A DNA stretch of 64,000 nucleotides, from positions 1-64,000 of the forward strand of contig NZ_SISB01000028.1 in the NCBI RefSeq assembly GCF_004310295.1, given 5' to 3'. Source of the stretch: Pseudomonas sp. BGI-2. GTDB taxonomy: Bacteria > Pseudomonadota > Gammaproteobacteria > Pseudomonadales > Pseudomonadaceae. A program made the translations under genes and the position numbers. The notes beneath the pieces are model-generated. The model was not told the DNA's origin. It made no database searches and saw only the letters and a list, made by a program, of their open reading frames with translations. Below are positions 8,123-17,188 of this stretch, piece after piece. How positions within the stretch are numbered: the stretch's first letter is position 1; each line of letters opens with the position of its first letter.

Positions 8123-9661
8123 ATGAATCTGCTCAAATCGTTGGCCGCCGTCAGCTCTATCACGATGCTTTCCCGGGTTCTGGGGTTCGTTCGTGACACC
8201 CTTATCGCGCGCACATTTGGCGCCGGGATGGCGACTGACGCCTTCTTCATCGCCTTCAAACTGCCCAATCTGTTGCGACGAATCTTCGCCGAAGGGGCTT
8301 TTTCCCAGGCGTTCGTGCCGATTCTTGCCGAATATAAAAGCCAAAAGGGCGAAGAGGCGACGCGAACCTTCATTGCTTACGTTTCCGGCCTGCTGACGCT
8401 GGTGCTGGCCCTGGTCACCGCGCTGGGCATGCTCGCCGCGCCGTGGGTCATCTGGGCGACAGCGCCGGGTTTCACCGATACCCCGGAAAAATTTGAGCTG
8501 ACCTCGAACCTGTTGCGGGTGACCTTCCCCTATATATTGCTGATCTCCCTGTCTTCGTTGGCCGGTGCGATCCTCAATACGTACAACCGCTTTTCGGTGC
8601 CGGCCTTCGTGCCGACCTTGCTCAACGTCAGCATGATCATCTTTTCGGTGTTCCTGACACCGTACTTCGATCCTCCCGTCATGGCCTTGGGCTGGGCGGT
8701 GCTGGTGGGTGGTCTGGCGCAATTGCTCTATCAGCTGCCGCACCTGAAAAAGATCGGCATGCTGGTGCTGCCACGACTTAACCTGCGTGACAGCGGCGTC
8801 TGGCGGGTCCTGAAGCAGATGTTGCCAGCGATTCTCGGCGTGTCCGTAAGCCAGATTTCCCTGATCATCAACACCATTTTCGCCTCGTTCCTGGTCGCCG
8901 GCTCTGTGTCGTGGATGTATTACGCCGACCGCCTGATGGAGTTGCCATCCGGGGTGCTGGGCGTGGCATTGGGCACGATTCTGCTGCCAACCTTGGCCAA
9001 GACCTACGCCAGCAAGGATCGCCAAGAGTACTCGCGCATCCTCGATTGGGGCCTGCGCCTGTGCTTCGTGCTGGTGTTGCCGTGTTCGCTGGCGTTGGGG
9101 ATTCTCGCCGAGCCGTTGACCGTTTCACTGTTTCAGTACGGCCAGTTCAGCGCGTTTGACGCCTCCATGACTCAACGGGCGCTAATCGCTTATTCGGTCG
9201 GTTTGCTCGGGATTATCGTGATCAAAGTGCTGGCGCCGGGCTTTTATGCGCAACAAAACATCCGCACGCCGGTAAAAATCGCGATTTTCACCCTGATCGT
9301 TACCCAATTGTTCAACCTGGTGCTGATCGGCCCGCTGGCCCACGCCGGTCTGGCCTTGGCCATCAGTGTCGGTGCCTGCATCAACGCCGGGCTATTGTTC
9401 TATCAACTGCGCAAGCAGCAGATGTATCAGCCGCAACCGGGTTGGGCGAAATTCGGCCTGAAGCTTGTGATTGCGGTGTTGGTGATGTCTGCTGTACTGC
9501 TGGCCGGCATGCATTTCATGCCGGCCTGGGATCAGGGGCATATGCTGGAGCGATTCCTGCGTCTGGGCGCATTGGTCGCTGCCGGTGTGGTCACTTATTT
9601 CGGCATGCTGCTGTTGATGGGCTTCCGTTTGCGCGACTTCAATCGCAAGGCGTTGAGCTGA
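8123..9661 (+). CDS. murJ: Lipid II flippase MurJ (MviN)
   Basis: A 512-residue inner-membrane protein of the MOP exporter superfamily that flips lipid II to the periplasm for peptidoglycan synthesis. About 14 hydrophobic segments are spread over the length. The N-terminus MNLLKSLAAVSSITMLSRVL, the GFVRDTLIARTFGAG motif with the conserved Arg-Asp, and FKLPNLLRRIFAEGAFSQAF are family signatures. Length matches PAO1 MviN. It is followed by ribF, as is common in gamma-proteobacteria. Confidence 0.96.
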   Translation: MNLLKSLAAVSSITMLSRVLGFVRDTLIARTFGAGMATDAFFIAFKLPNLLRRIFAEGAFSQAFVPILAEYKSQKGEEATRTFIAYVSGLLTLVLALVTALGMLAAPWVIWATAPGFTDTPEKFELTSNLLRVTFPYILLISLSSLAGAILNTYNRFSVPAFVPTLLNVSMIIFSVFLTPYFDPPVMALGWAVLVGGLAQLLYQLPHLKKIGMLVLPRLNLRDSGVWRVLKQMLPAILGVSVSQISLIINTIFASFLVAGSVSWMYYADRLMELPSGVLGVALGTILLPTLAKTYASKDRQEYSRILDWGLRLCFVLVLPCSLALGILAEPLTVSLFQYGQFSAFDASMTQRALIAYSVGLLGIIVIKVLAPGFYAQQNIRTPVKIAIFTLIVTQLFNLVLIGPLAHAGLALAISVGACINAGLLFYQLRKQQMYQPQPGWAKFGLKLVIAVLVMSAVLLAGMHFMPAWDQGHMLERFLRLGALVAAGVVTYFGMLLLMGFRLRDFNRKALS

Positions 9662-9790
9662 GGCTTTGGCTTCGATAAACATGGGCGAACCGGCGGTTTT
9701 GTCGGCTCGATTACTTTGGGTTACGGTGTTGCCTGTCGTCGGCCGCCGGGTGTGGTTATAATCGACCACTTTATGAGCAAGAAGCGCGTT

Positions 9791-10741
9791 ATGCAGCTGG
9801 TTCGAGGCCTCCACAACCTGCGCCCCCAGCATCGGGGCTGTGTCGCCACTATTGGCAACTTTGACGGTGTTCACCGTGGTCACCAGGCTATCCTGGCGAG
9901 GCTGCGTGAGCGCGCTATCGAGTTGGGCGTGCCCAGCTGCGTGGTGATTTTCGAGCCGCAGCCGCGAGAATTCTTCGCCCCGGACACGGCCCCGGCCCGT
10001 CTGGCCCGGCTGCGGGACAAACTGCAGCTGCTGGCCGACGAAGGTGTCGATCGGGTCTTGTGCCTGGCCTTCAACCAGCGTCTGAGCAAGCTCAGCGCCA
10101 GTGAGTTCGTCGATACCATCCTGGTCGACGGCCTCGGCGTCCAGCACCTGGAGGTTGGTGATGACTTCCGGTTCGGCTGTGACCGGGTAGGGGATTTCGA
10201 TTTCCTGCAACAGGCCGGCATCGTTCAGGGCTTTACCGTTGAAGCGGCGCAAACCGTCGAGCTGGATGGCATTCGTGTCAGCAGCACCCAGGTCCGCAAC
10301 GCCTTGGCCGCTGCCGATTTTGCCTTGGCCGAGCGGCTGCTCGGGCGTCCGTTCCAGATCACCGGGCGGGTCCTGCATGGCCAGAAGCTGGCGCGCCAAC
10401 TGGGTACGCCAACCGCCAACATTCAACTCAAGCGTCGTCGCGTGCCACTGACCGGGGTTTACCTGGTCGACGTCGACATCGACGGCAAGACCTGGCCGGG
10501 CGTCGCCAACATTGGCGTGCGGCCCACGGTACAAGGTGATGGCAAAGCCCACCTCGAAGTACACCTTTTAGATTTTGCCGGCGATCTGTATGACCGGCGT
10601 TTGACGGTGGTTTTCCACCACAAGCTGCGTGAAGAGCAGCGTTTCGCCTCTCTGGAGGCGCTTAAGACGGCGATCAATGCGGATGTTGCCTCCGCCCGTG
10701 CCCTGTCGCACCTAGCGCCAATCGCTAATGAAGAGCCTTAA
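9791..10741 (+). CDS. ribF: Bifunctional riboflavin kinase/FAD synthetase
   Basis: A 316-residue enzyme that phosphorylates riboflavin to FMN and adenylates FMN to FAD. The N-terminal FAD-synthetase domain has TIGNFDGVHRGHQ (HxGH-type nucleotide site, about 20-31) and VIFEPQPREFF. The C-terminal riboflavin kinase domain has GTPTANI and a VGDDFRFGCDR insert between them. ATG 9791 (MQLVRGLHNLRP) is the family start; the open frame continues upstream without similarity. The stop is immediately followed by the ileS ATG. Confidence 0.96.
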   Translation: MQLVRGLHNLRPQHRGCVATIGNFDGVHRGHQAILARLRERAIELGVPSCVVIFEPQPREFFAPDTAPARLARLRDKLQLLADEGVDRVLCLAFNQRLSKLSASEFVDTILVDGLGVQHLEVGDDFRFGCDRVGDFDFLQQAGIVQGFTVEAAQTVELDGIRVSSTQVRNALAAADFALAERLLGRPFQITGRVLHGQKLARQLGTPTANIQLKRRRVPLTGVYLVDVDIDGKTWPGVANIGVRPTVQGDGKAHLEVHLLDFAGDLYDRRLTVVFHHKLREEQRFASLEALKTAINADVASARALSHLAPIANEEP

Positions 10742-13573
10742 ATGACCGACTATAAAGCCACGCTAAACCTTCCGGACACCGCCTTCCCAATGAAGGCCGG
10801 CCTGCCTCAGCGCGAACCGCAGATTCTGCAGCGCTGGGACAGCATTGGCCTGTACGGTAAGTTGCGCGAGATTGGCAAGGATCGTCCGAAGTTCGTACTT
10901 CACGACGGTCCTCCGTACGCCAACGGCACGATTCACATCGGTCATGCGCTGAACAAGATTCTCAAGGACATGATCATCCGATCGAAAACCCTGTCGGGTT
11001 TCGACGCGCCTTATGTTCCGGGCTGGGACTGCCACGGTCTGCCGATCGAGCACAAAGTCGAAGTGACCCACGGCAAAAACCTGGGCGCGGACAAAACCCG
11101 CGAACTGTGCCGTGCCTACGCCACCGAGCAGATCGAAGGCCAGAAATCCGAATTCATCCGTCTGGGCGTGTTGGGCGACTTCGCCAACCCTTACAAGACC
11201 ATGGACTTCAAAAACGAGGCCGGTGAAATCCGTGCTCTCGCCGAAATCGTCAAGAGCGGTTTCGTGTTCAAGGGCCTCAAGCCTGTGAACTGGTGCTTTG
11301 ACTGCGGTTCGGCCCTGGCTGAAGCGGAAGTCGAGTACGAGAACAAAAAGTCCTCGACCATCGACGTGGCCTTCCCGATTGCCGACGAAGCCAAACTGGC
11401 TGCCGCTTTCGGTCTGCCGTCGCTGGGCAAGCCGGCTTCGATCGTGATCTGGACCACCACCCCGTGGACCATCCCGGCCAACCAGGCGCTGAACGTTCAC
11501 CCGGAATTCAACTACGCCCTGGTCGACGTCGGCGACAAACTGCTGGTGCTGGCTGAAGAGCTGGTCGAGTCGTGCCTGGCCCGTTACAGCCTGCAAGGTT
11601 CGGTCATCGCGACCACCACCGGTAAAGAGCTGGAGCTGATCAACTTCCGTCACCCGTTCTACGATCGCCTGTCGCCGGTTTACCTGGCCGATTACGTTGA
11701 ACTGGGCGCTGGCACCGGCGTGGTTCACTCCGCTCCGGCCTACGGCGTGGACGACTTCGTGACCTGCAAGAAATACGGCATGGTCAACGACGACATTCTT
11801 AACCCGGTACAGAGCAACGGCGTTTACGTGACGTCGCTGGAGTTCTTCGGCGGCCAGTTCATCTGGAAAGCCAACCCGGCCATCGTCGACAAGCTGACCG
11901 AAGTTGGCGCACTGCTGCACACCACCATCATCGAACACAGCTACATGCACTGCTGGCGCCACAAGACCCCGCTGATCTACCGCGCCACCGCGCAGTGGTT
12001 CATCGGCATGGACAAAGAGCCTGTCAGCGGCGACACCCTGCGCAAGCGCGCGCTCAAAGCCATCGAAGAAACTCAGTTCGTCCCGGCCTGGGGCCAGGCG
12101 CGCCTGCACTCGATGATCGCCAACCGTCCGGACTGGTGCATCTCCCGTCAGCGCAACTGGGGCGTGCCGATCCCGTTCTTCCTGAACAAGGAAAGCGGCG
12201 AGCTGCACCCGCGTACCGCCGAACTGATGGAAGAAGTCGCCAAGCGCGTCGAAGTCGAAGGTATCGAAGCCTGGTTCAAGATGGACGCCGCCGAGCTGCT
12301 CGGTGACGAAGCGCCGCTGTACGACAAGATCAGCGACACCCTGGACGTCTGGTTCGATTCGGGGACCACGCACTGGCATGTCCTGCGCGGTTCGCACGCG
12401 ATGGGCCACGAGACCGGCCCGCGTGCCGACCTGTACCTGGAAGGCTCGGACCAACACCGTGGCTGGTTCCACTCGTCGCTGCTGACCGGTTGCGCCATCG
12501 ACAACCACGCGCCGTACCGCGAGCTGCTGACCCACGGCTTCACCGTCGACGAGTCCGGTCGCAAGATGTCCAAGTCCTTGGGCAACGTGATCGCGCCACA
12601 AAAGGTCAATGACACCCTGGGCGCCGATATCATGCGTCTGTGGGTCGCTTCCACCGATTACTCCGGTGAAATGGCTGTTTCCGAGCAGATCCTGCAACGC
12701 AGTGCGGACGCCTACCGGCGTATCCGTAACACCGCGCGCTTCCTGCTCTCCAACCTGACCGGTTTCAACCCGGCAACCGACATCCTCCCAGCCGAAGAAA
12801 TGCTCGCGCTGGACCGTTGGGCTGTGGACCGCACCCTGCTGCTGCAACGCGAGTTGCAAGAGCACTACGGTGAATACCGGTTCTGGAACGTCTACTCCAA
12901 GATCCACAACTTCTGCGTGCAGGAGCTGGGCGGTTTCTACCTCGACATCATCAAGGACCGTCAGTACACCACTGGCGCCAACAGCAAGGCCCGCCGTTCG
13001 GCGCAAACCGCGCTGTACCACATCTCCGAGGCGCTGGTGCGCTGGATCGCGCCGATCCTCGCGTTCACCGCCGACGAACTGTGGGAATACCTGCCGGGTG
13101 AGCGTAACGAATCGGTGATGCTCAACACCTGGTACGAAGGCCTGACCGAACTGCCGGAAAACGTCGAACTGGGCCGCGCCTACTGGGAGCGGATCATGGC
13201 GGTGAAGGTCGCTGTGAACAAGGAAATGGAAATCCAGCGCGCGGCCAAGGCCGTCGGTGGCAACCTACAAGCCGAAGTGACGCTGTTCGCCGAAGACGCG
13301 CTGAGCGCCGACCTGGCCAAGCTGAGCAACGAGTTGCGCTTCGTTCTGATCACCTCGACTGCCAGCGTTGCGCCTTTTGTTCAGGCACCAGCGGACGCGG
13401 TAGTGACCGAAGTCAGCGGCCTGAAGCTGAAAATCGTCAAGTCGGCCTTCGCCAAGTGCGCCCGTTGCTGGCACTGCCGTGAAGACGTCGGTGTGAACCC
13501 GGAGCATCCGGAAATCTGCGGTCGTTGCGTCGACAACATCAGCGGCGCGGGCGAGGTTCGTCATTATGCCTAA
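10742..13573 (+). CDS. ileS: Isoleucyl-tRNA synthetase
   Basis: A 943-residue class I synthetase that charges tRNA-Ile and edits mischarged Val. The HIGH motif is at 65-68 (GTIHIGHALNK), KMSKS at 608-612, and the CP1 editing domain includes GTGVVHSAPAYGVDD. The C-terminal zinc finger has KCARCWHCREDVG and EICGRCVDNI. ATG directly abuts the ribF stop, and the 3' end overlaps lspA by 8 bp, so ribF-ileS-lspA-fkpB are translationally linked. It is the bacterial type sensitive to mupirocin by family. Confidence 0.98.
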   Translation: MTDYKATLNLPDTAFPMKAGLPQREPQILQRWDSIGLYGKLREIGKDRPKFVLHDGPPYANGTIHIGHALNKILKDMIIRSKTLSGFDAPYVPGWDCHGLPIEHKVEVTHGKNLGADKTRELCRAYATEQIEGQKSEFIRLGVLGDFANPYKTMDFKNEAGEIRALAEIVKSGFVFKGLKPVNWCFDCGSALAEAEVEYENKKSSTIDVAFPIADEAKLAAAFGLPSLGKPASIVIWTTTPWTIPANQALNVHPEFNYALVDVGDKLLVLAEELVESCLARYSLQGSVIATTTGKELELINFRHPFYDRLSPVYLADYVELGAGTGVVHSAPAYGVDDFVTCKKYGMVNDDILNPVQSNGVYVTSLEFFGGQFIWKANPAIVDKLTEVGALLHTTIIEHSYMHCWRHKTPLIYRATAQWFIGMDKEPVSGDTLRKRALKAIEETQFVPAWGQARLHSMIANRPDWCISRQRNWGVPIPFFLNKESGELHPRTAELMEEVAKRVEVEGIEAWFKMDAAELLGDEAPLYDKISDTLDVWFDSGTTHWHVLRGSHAMGHETGPRADLYLEGSDQHRGWFHSSLLTGCAIDNHAPYRELLTHGFTVDESGRKMSKSLGNVIAPQKVNDTLGADIMRLWVASTDYSGEMAVSEQILQRSADAYRRIRNTARFLLSNLTGFNPATDILPAEEMLALDRWAVDRTLLLQRELQEHYGEYRFWNVYSKIHNFCVQELGGFYLDIIKDRQYTTGANSKARRSAQTALYHISEALVRWIAPILAFTADELWEYLPGERNESVMLNTWYEGLTELPENVELGRAYWERIMAVKVAVNKEMEIQRAAKAVGGNLQAEVTLFAEDALSADLAKLSNELRFVLITSTASVAPFVQAPADAVVTEVSGLKLKIVKSAFAKCARCWHCREDVGVNPEHPEICGRCVDNISGAGEVRHYA

Positions 13574-14078
13574 TGCTGCTGGCCGTTTCGGACGGCTGAG
13601 CTGGCTCTGGTTGAGCTTGCTGGTCCTGGTCATCGACCAGGCCAGCAAGTTTTACTTCGAAGGCTCGCTGAAGATGTACCAGCAAATCGTGGTGATCCCC
13701 GATTACTTCAGCTGGACCCTGGCCTACAACACCGGCGCGGCGTTCAGCTTCCTGGCCGACAGCTCCGGCTGGCAGCGCTGGTTGTTTGCCCTGATCGCTG
13801 TGGTGGTCAGTGCCGTGCTGGTGGTCTGGCTCAAGCGCCTGGGGCGCAATGAAACCTGGCTGGCCGTTGCGCTGGCCCTGGTGCTCGGCGGCGCGCTAGG
13901 CAATCTGTATGACCGCATTGCCTATGGCCATGTGATCGATTTCATCCTGGTGCATTGGCAGAACCGCTGGTATTTCCCGGCGTTCAACTTTGCTGACAGC
14001 GCAATTACTGTCGGTGCCGTGATGCTTGCGCTGGATATGTTCAAAAGTAAAAAAACCGGAGAAGCCGTTCATGACTGA
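13566..14078 (+). CDS. lspA: Lipoprotein signal peptidase (signal peptidase II)
   Basis: A 170-residue inner-membrane aspartyl peptidase that removes the signal peptide of diacylglyceryl-prolipoproteins. Four membrane helices are visible. The two catalytic Asp residues lie in GNLYDRIAYGHVIDF and FNFADSAITVG, and NTGAAFSF is a family signature. It overlaps ileS upstream and fkpB downstream by 8 bp each. A substrate in this window is the lipoprotein BamD. Confidence 0.96.
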   Translation: MPNAAGRFGRLSWLWLSLLVLVIDQASKFYFEGSLKMYQQIVVIPDYFSWTLAYNTGAAFSFLADSSGWQRWLFALIAVVVSAVLVVWLKRLGRNETWLAVALALVLGGALGNLYDRIAYGHVIDFILVHWQNRWYFPAFNFADSAITVGAVMLALDMFKSKKTGEAVHD

Positions 14079-14523
14079 ACAGGTATTGGCTGAGCAACGC
14101 ATCCGCCAGAACACGGAAGTCACCTTGCACTTTGCATTGCGCCTGGAGAACGGCGACACCGTCGACAGCACCTTCGACAAAGCCCCGGCGACCTTCAAGG
14201 TCGGTGACGGCAACCTATTGCCAGGTTTCGAAGCGGCGCTGTTCGGCTTCAAGGCGGGCGACAAGCGCACGCTGACGATTCAACCGGAAAACGCGTTCGG
14301 TCAGCCGAACCCGCAGAACGTACAGATCATCCCGCGCTCGCAGTTCAAGGACATGGACCTGTCGCCTGGCTTGCTGGTGATCTTTAACGATGCGGCCAAT
14401 ACTGAGCTGCCTGGCGTGGTGAAGGAATTCGATGACGAGCAAGTGACCATCGACTTCAACCACCCGCTGGCCGGCAAGACATTGACCTTTGACGTCGAGA
14501 TCATCAGCGTCGTGGGTCTTTAA
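14071..14523 (+). CDS. fkpB: FKBP-type peptidyl-prolyl isomerase FkpB (SlpA type)
   Basis: A 150-residue SlyD/SlpA-like FKBP. The FKBP half-barrel begins VTLHFALRLENGDTVDSTFDK and is interrupted by the insert-in-flap domain PENAFGQPNPQNVQIIPRSQF. It lacks the His-rich metal tail of SlyD. ATG 14071 overlaps the lspA stop by 8 bp; the frame is open 45 bp upstream inside lspA, but MTEQVLAEQ with GGAG spacing fits better. The ileS-lspA-fkpB-ispH order is conserved in gamma-proteobacteria. Confidence 0.94.
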   Translation: MTEQVLAEQRIRQNTEVTLHFALRLENGDTVDSTFDKAPATFKVGDGNLLPGFEAALFGFKAGDKRTLTIQPENAFGQPNPQNVQIIPRSQFKDMDLSPGLLVIFNDAANTELPGVVKEFDDEQVTIDFNHPLAGKTLTFDVEIISVVGL

Positions 14524-14525
14524 CT

Positions 14526-14617
14526 TGTAGGAGCGAAGCTTGCTCGCGAAGGCGTCATCACATTCAACGTTGATGTCGAATGAGATACCGCCTTCGCGAG
14601 CAAGCTTCGCTCCTACA
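14526..14617. repeat. REP/BIME palindrome
   Basis: Arms TGTAGGAGCGAAGCTTGCTC and GAGCAAGCTTCGCTCCTACA are perfect inverse complements, extended by GCGAAGGCG / CGCCTTCGC. It separates fkpB from ispH. Confidence 0.9.
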
Positions 14618-14663
14618 GGGATGTAATGTTCTAACTTCTTGCGCGCAAGACACGAGGCACAGC

Positions 14664-15611
14664 ATGCAAATCAAACTCGCCAACCCCCGTGGCTTCTGCG
14701 CCGGTGTGGACCGGGCGATCGAAATCGTCAACCGCGCCCTGGAAGTCTTCGGGCCGCCGATCTATGTGCGCCACGAAGTGGTTCACAACAAATTCGTCGT
14801 CGAAGACCTGCGTGCTCGCGGGGCGATCTTCGTCGAAGAACTGGATCAGGTGCCGGACGACGTCATCGTGATCTTCAGTGCCCACGGCGTTTCCCAGGCT
14901 GTGCGTACCGAAGCCGCTGGCCGTGGCCTGAAAGTGTTCGACGCGACCTGCCCGCTGGTGACCAAGGTGCACATCGAAGTCGCGCGCTACAGCCGCGACG
15001 GTCGTGAATGCATCCTCATTGGCCACGCCGGTCACCCGGAAGTCGAAGGCACCATGGGCCAGTACGACGGCAGCAATGGTGGCGCGATCTATCTGGTTGA
15101 AGACGAGAAAGACGTTGCCTCGTTGCAGGTGGTCAATCCAGACAAACTGGCGTTCGTGACCCAGACCACCCTGTCCATGGACGACACCAGCCGCGTGATC
15201 GACGCCCTGCGTGCACGTTTCCCGGCGATCGGTGGTCCGCGCAAGGACGACATCTGCTACGCCACGCAAAACCGTCAGGACGCCGTGAAGCAACTGGCCG
15301 ACGAATGCGACGTGGTACTGGTGGTCGGCAGCCCGAACAGCTCCAACTCCAACCGCTTACGTGAACTCGCCGAACGCATGGCCACCCCGGCTTACCTGAT
15401 CGACGGCGCCGAAGACCTGCAAAAGAGCTGGTTCGACGGTGTCGAGCGTATCGGTATCACCGCTGGCGCCTCTGCTCCGGAAGTGTTGGTGCGGGGTGTG
15501 ATCCAGCAGTTGCAGGCCTGGGGTGCTACCGGAGCCGATGAATTGGCCGGTCGCGAGGAGAACATCACATTCTCCATGCCTAAAGAGTTGCGCGTGCGCT
15601 CCCTGCTTTAA
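14664..15611 (+). CDS. ispH: 4-hydroxy-3-methylbut-2-enyl diphosphate reductase
   Basis: A 315-residue iron-sulfur enzyme that makes IPP and DMAPP in the last step of the MEP isoprenoid pathway. The cluster cysteines lie in GFCAGVDRAI (Cys12), FDATCPLVTK and DDICYATQNRQ. Other signatures are HGVS, GHAGHPEVEGTMGQ and SSNSNRL. ATG 14664 gives the family length; the frame is open 84 bp upstream but that part lies within a REP element. Its 3' end overlaps the convergent fimT by 32 bp. Its product feeds IspB, also in this window. Confidence 0.97.
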   Translation: MQIKLANPRGFCAGVDRAIEIVNRALEVFGPPIYVRHEVVHNKFVVEDLRARGAIFVEELDQVPDDVIVIFSAHGVSQAVRTEAAGRGLKVFDATCPLVTKVHIEVARYSRDGRECILIGHAGHPEVEGTMGQYDGSNGGAIYLVEDEKDVASLQVVNPDKLAFVTQTTLSMDDTSRVIDALRARFPAIGGPRKDDICYATQNRQDAVKQLADECDVVLVVGSPNSSNSNRLRELAERMATPAYLIDGAEDLQKSWFDGVERIGITAGASAPEVLVRGVIQQLQAWGATGADELAGREENITFSMPKELRVRSLL

Positions 15612-16137
15612 CTTTTTTCCCTCCCGGGCACAGCGCCTGCTCAGCCTTCTCGCTGCGCAGGCTGACGCGACCGGTCGCGGCCAGCACCACCTGGAGCTGG
15701 CTGACCGGTTCGTGGGCTGCGCAAATGTGCAGCGTCCCCGCTTGAAAGGCCCGGCCAGGCATCTGTGGTTCGCCGATACGGCTGAAACGAACGTATTGCC
15801 TGACCGGCCAATTGCCGACAACGGGCACCCCGGCGCTACTCGCGTGTTCAACAAGCAGCGGATTGCTGCTGTCCTCCGGCCCTTTGCCGCTGATATCCAG
15901 AATGATTCGCCAGCCCTGACCCCAGTCGTCGTTGATGCCATGAATGACGACGGTCTGATTACGCGCGAGTGCCTCGCTTCTGGCACTGCGAATACCACTG
16001 GCAAGCGACTTCGCCGCCTCCTCGCGATGATTCGATTCTGTCAGTGATGCGAACGCCGGACTGACCAACAGCAGAACAATCCCCGCAATTGTCAGTCCCA
16101 TGAGCAGTTCGATCAGGCTGAAACCTCGCTGATGCAT
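15580..16137 (-). CDS. fimT: Type IV pilus minor pseudopilin FimT
   Basis: A 185-residue GspH/FimT-family pseudopilin. The short prepilin leader MHQRG precedes the cleavage site G/FSLIELL with Glu at +5 and an N-terminal helix. The body has the GspH pattern (SLASGIRSARSEALARNQTVVI, WGQGWRIILD). ATG 16137 with GGAGGGAG upstream sets the leader length; the frame is open 49 codons further without pilin features. In PAO1, as I recall, fimT starts the minor pilin run on the same strand as fimU; here it faces away from it and converges on ispH. Confidence 0.88.
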   Translation of the reverse strand: MHQRGFSLIELLMGLTIAGIVLLLVSPAFASLTESNHREEAAKSLASGIRSARSEALARNQTVVIHGINDDWGQGWRIILDISGKGPEDSSNPLLVEHASSAGVPVVGNWPVRQYVRFSRIGEPQMPGRAFQAGTLHICAAHEPVSQLQVVLAATGRVSLRSEKAEQALCPGGKKVKAGSARATL

Positions 16138-16268
16138 GTCATCTCCCTCCATGGAGTGGTGCGGCCCGCGCAATCCGTGCGCGAGTAATGGCAAATCAAC
16201 CGTACGCCGCTCGGTCGAATGTTCTAGCGTGTAGAAGCAGGTATAGCCGACGGCAACGGAGGGCAACG

Positions 16269-16742
16269 ATGGATCATCGTACAAAAGGTTTCACGCTGAT
16301 CGAGCTGCTGGTCTCGCTCGCGGTATTTTTGATCCTGATCACCCTGGCCGTGCCTGCGTTTACCCGGTCGGTGCAAGGCACCAAGGCCGACACCGAAATC
16401 GGCGACCTGCAACGTGGGCTCAATTTCGCACGACTTGAGGCCATCGACCGGGGCGTCGCCACTCGGGTTCGTCCGACGGCGGGTGGCAGCGTCTGGACCG
16501 GTGAATTGGCGGTTTATGACGGTACTGGCAATCTGGCCAATGTATTGCGGGTTGTTCCAGCGATGAGCAGCGGTGCGACTCTGACGCTAACCTCAGGAGT
16601 GACCGCCATCGATTTCAACAATCTCGGCGGTTTATCGGCGCCGTCCACACCCGTGGTGATCAGCTACGTGCTGGGGGCGCGAAGCAGGACGCTGAATGTG
16701 TGTTTGAACGGACGAATTCTATTGGGTGGAAGTTGCGGATGA
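16269..16742 (+). CDS. fimU: Type IV pilus minor pilin FimU
   Basis: A 157-residue GspH-like minor pilin. The leader MDHRTKG is cut before FTLIELLVSLAVFLILITLAV, with Glu at +5. Conserved features are GDLQRGLNFARLEAIDRG and the C-terminal LNVCLNGRILLGGSCG disulphide pair. It is the first gene of the fimU-pilV-pilW-pilX-pilY1-pilE run, which primes pilus assembly. Its stop overlaps the pilV ATG (ATGA). Confidence 0.9.
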   Translation: MDHRTKGFTLIELLVSLAVFLILITLAVPAFTRSVQGTKADTEIGDLQRGLNFARLEAIDRGVATRVRPTAGGSVWTGELAVYDGTGNLANVLRVVPAMSSGATLTLTSGVTAIDFNNLGGLSAPSTPVVISYVLGARSRTLNVCLNGRILLGGSCG

Positions 16743-17188
16743 GGGAACGGAGTAAACATGCACAGGAGGGCATGACGCTGATCGAAGTCCTGGTCGCGTT
16801 GGTGATTCTGACCGTAGGGCTGTTGGGGGCGGCGGCGATTCAGCTCAATGCGCTGAAGTACACGGACAGCTCGCGGATGACCAGCCAGGCGAGTTTTATC
16901 GCCTACGACATGATGGACCGCATCCGCGCCAACTCCGGCGCTGACTACACCGTGACGCCACCGACGTCCGGCAATCTGAACGTCGCTCGCGATCAGGACC
17001 TCTACGATTTCACCACCAACATCGTCAATTTCGGCGGCGCGACGGCCACCGGCACCGTTACGCTGAGCCAGCGGGTTTACACCATCACCATCACCTGGGA
17101 TGACTCGCGCGCCGCCAATACCGCCAATTCACGCCGCAGCTTTGTCATGACCAGCCGTGCCGCCGTCGACCCGGTGGCAACGCCATGA
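16739..17188 (+). CDS. pilV: Type IV pilus modification/minor pilin PilV
   Basis: A 149-residue minor pilin. The leader ends in QEG before MTLIEVLVALVILTVGLLG (Met at +1, Glu at +5). The AAIQLNALKYTDSSRMTSQASFIAYDMMDRIRAN region is typical of PilV. ATG 16739 overlaps the fimU stop by 4 bp and the stop overlaps the pilW ATG by 4 bp, indicating translational coupling. Confidence 0.9.
   Translation: MRERSKHAQEGMTLIEVLVALVILTVGLLGAAAIQLNALKYTDSSRMTSQASFIAYDMMDRIRANSGADYTVTPPTSGNLNVARDQDLYDFTTNIVNFGGATATGTVTLSQRVYTITITWDDSRAANTANSRRSFVMTSRAAVDPVATP

Noticed and set aside
10763..13021. A 752-codon minus-strand frame opposite ileS
   Set aside because: It is fully antisense to a strongly conserved gene with all IleS motifs; long antisense frames are common in GC-rich DNA with this codon use, and no domain is visible.
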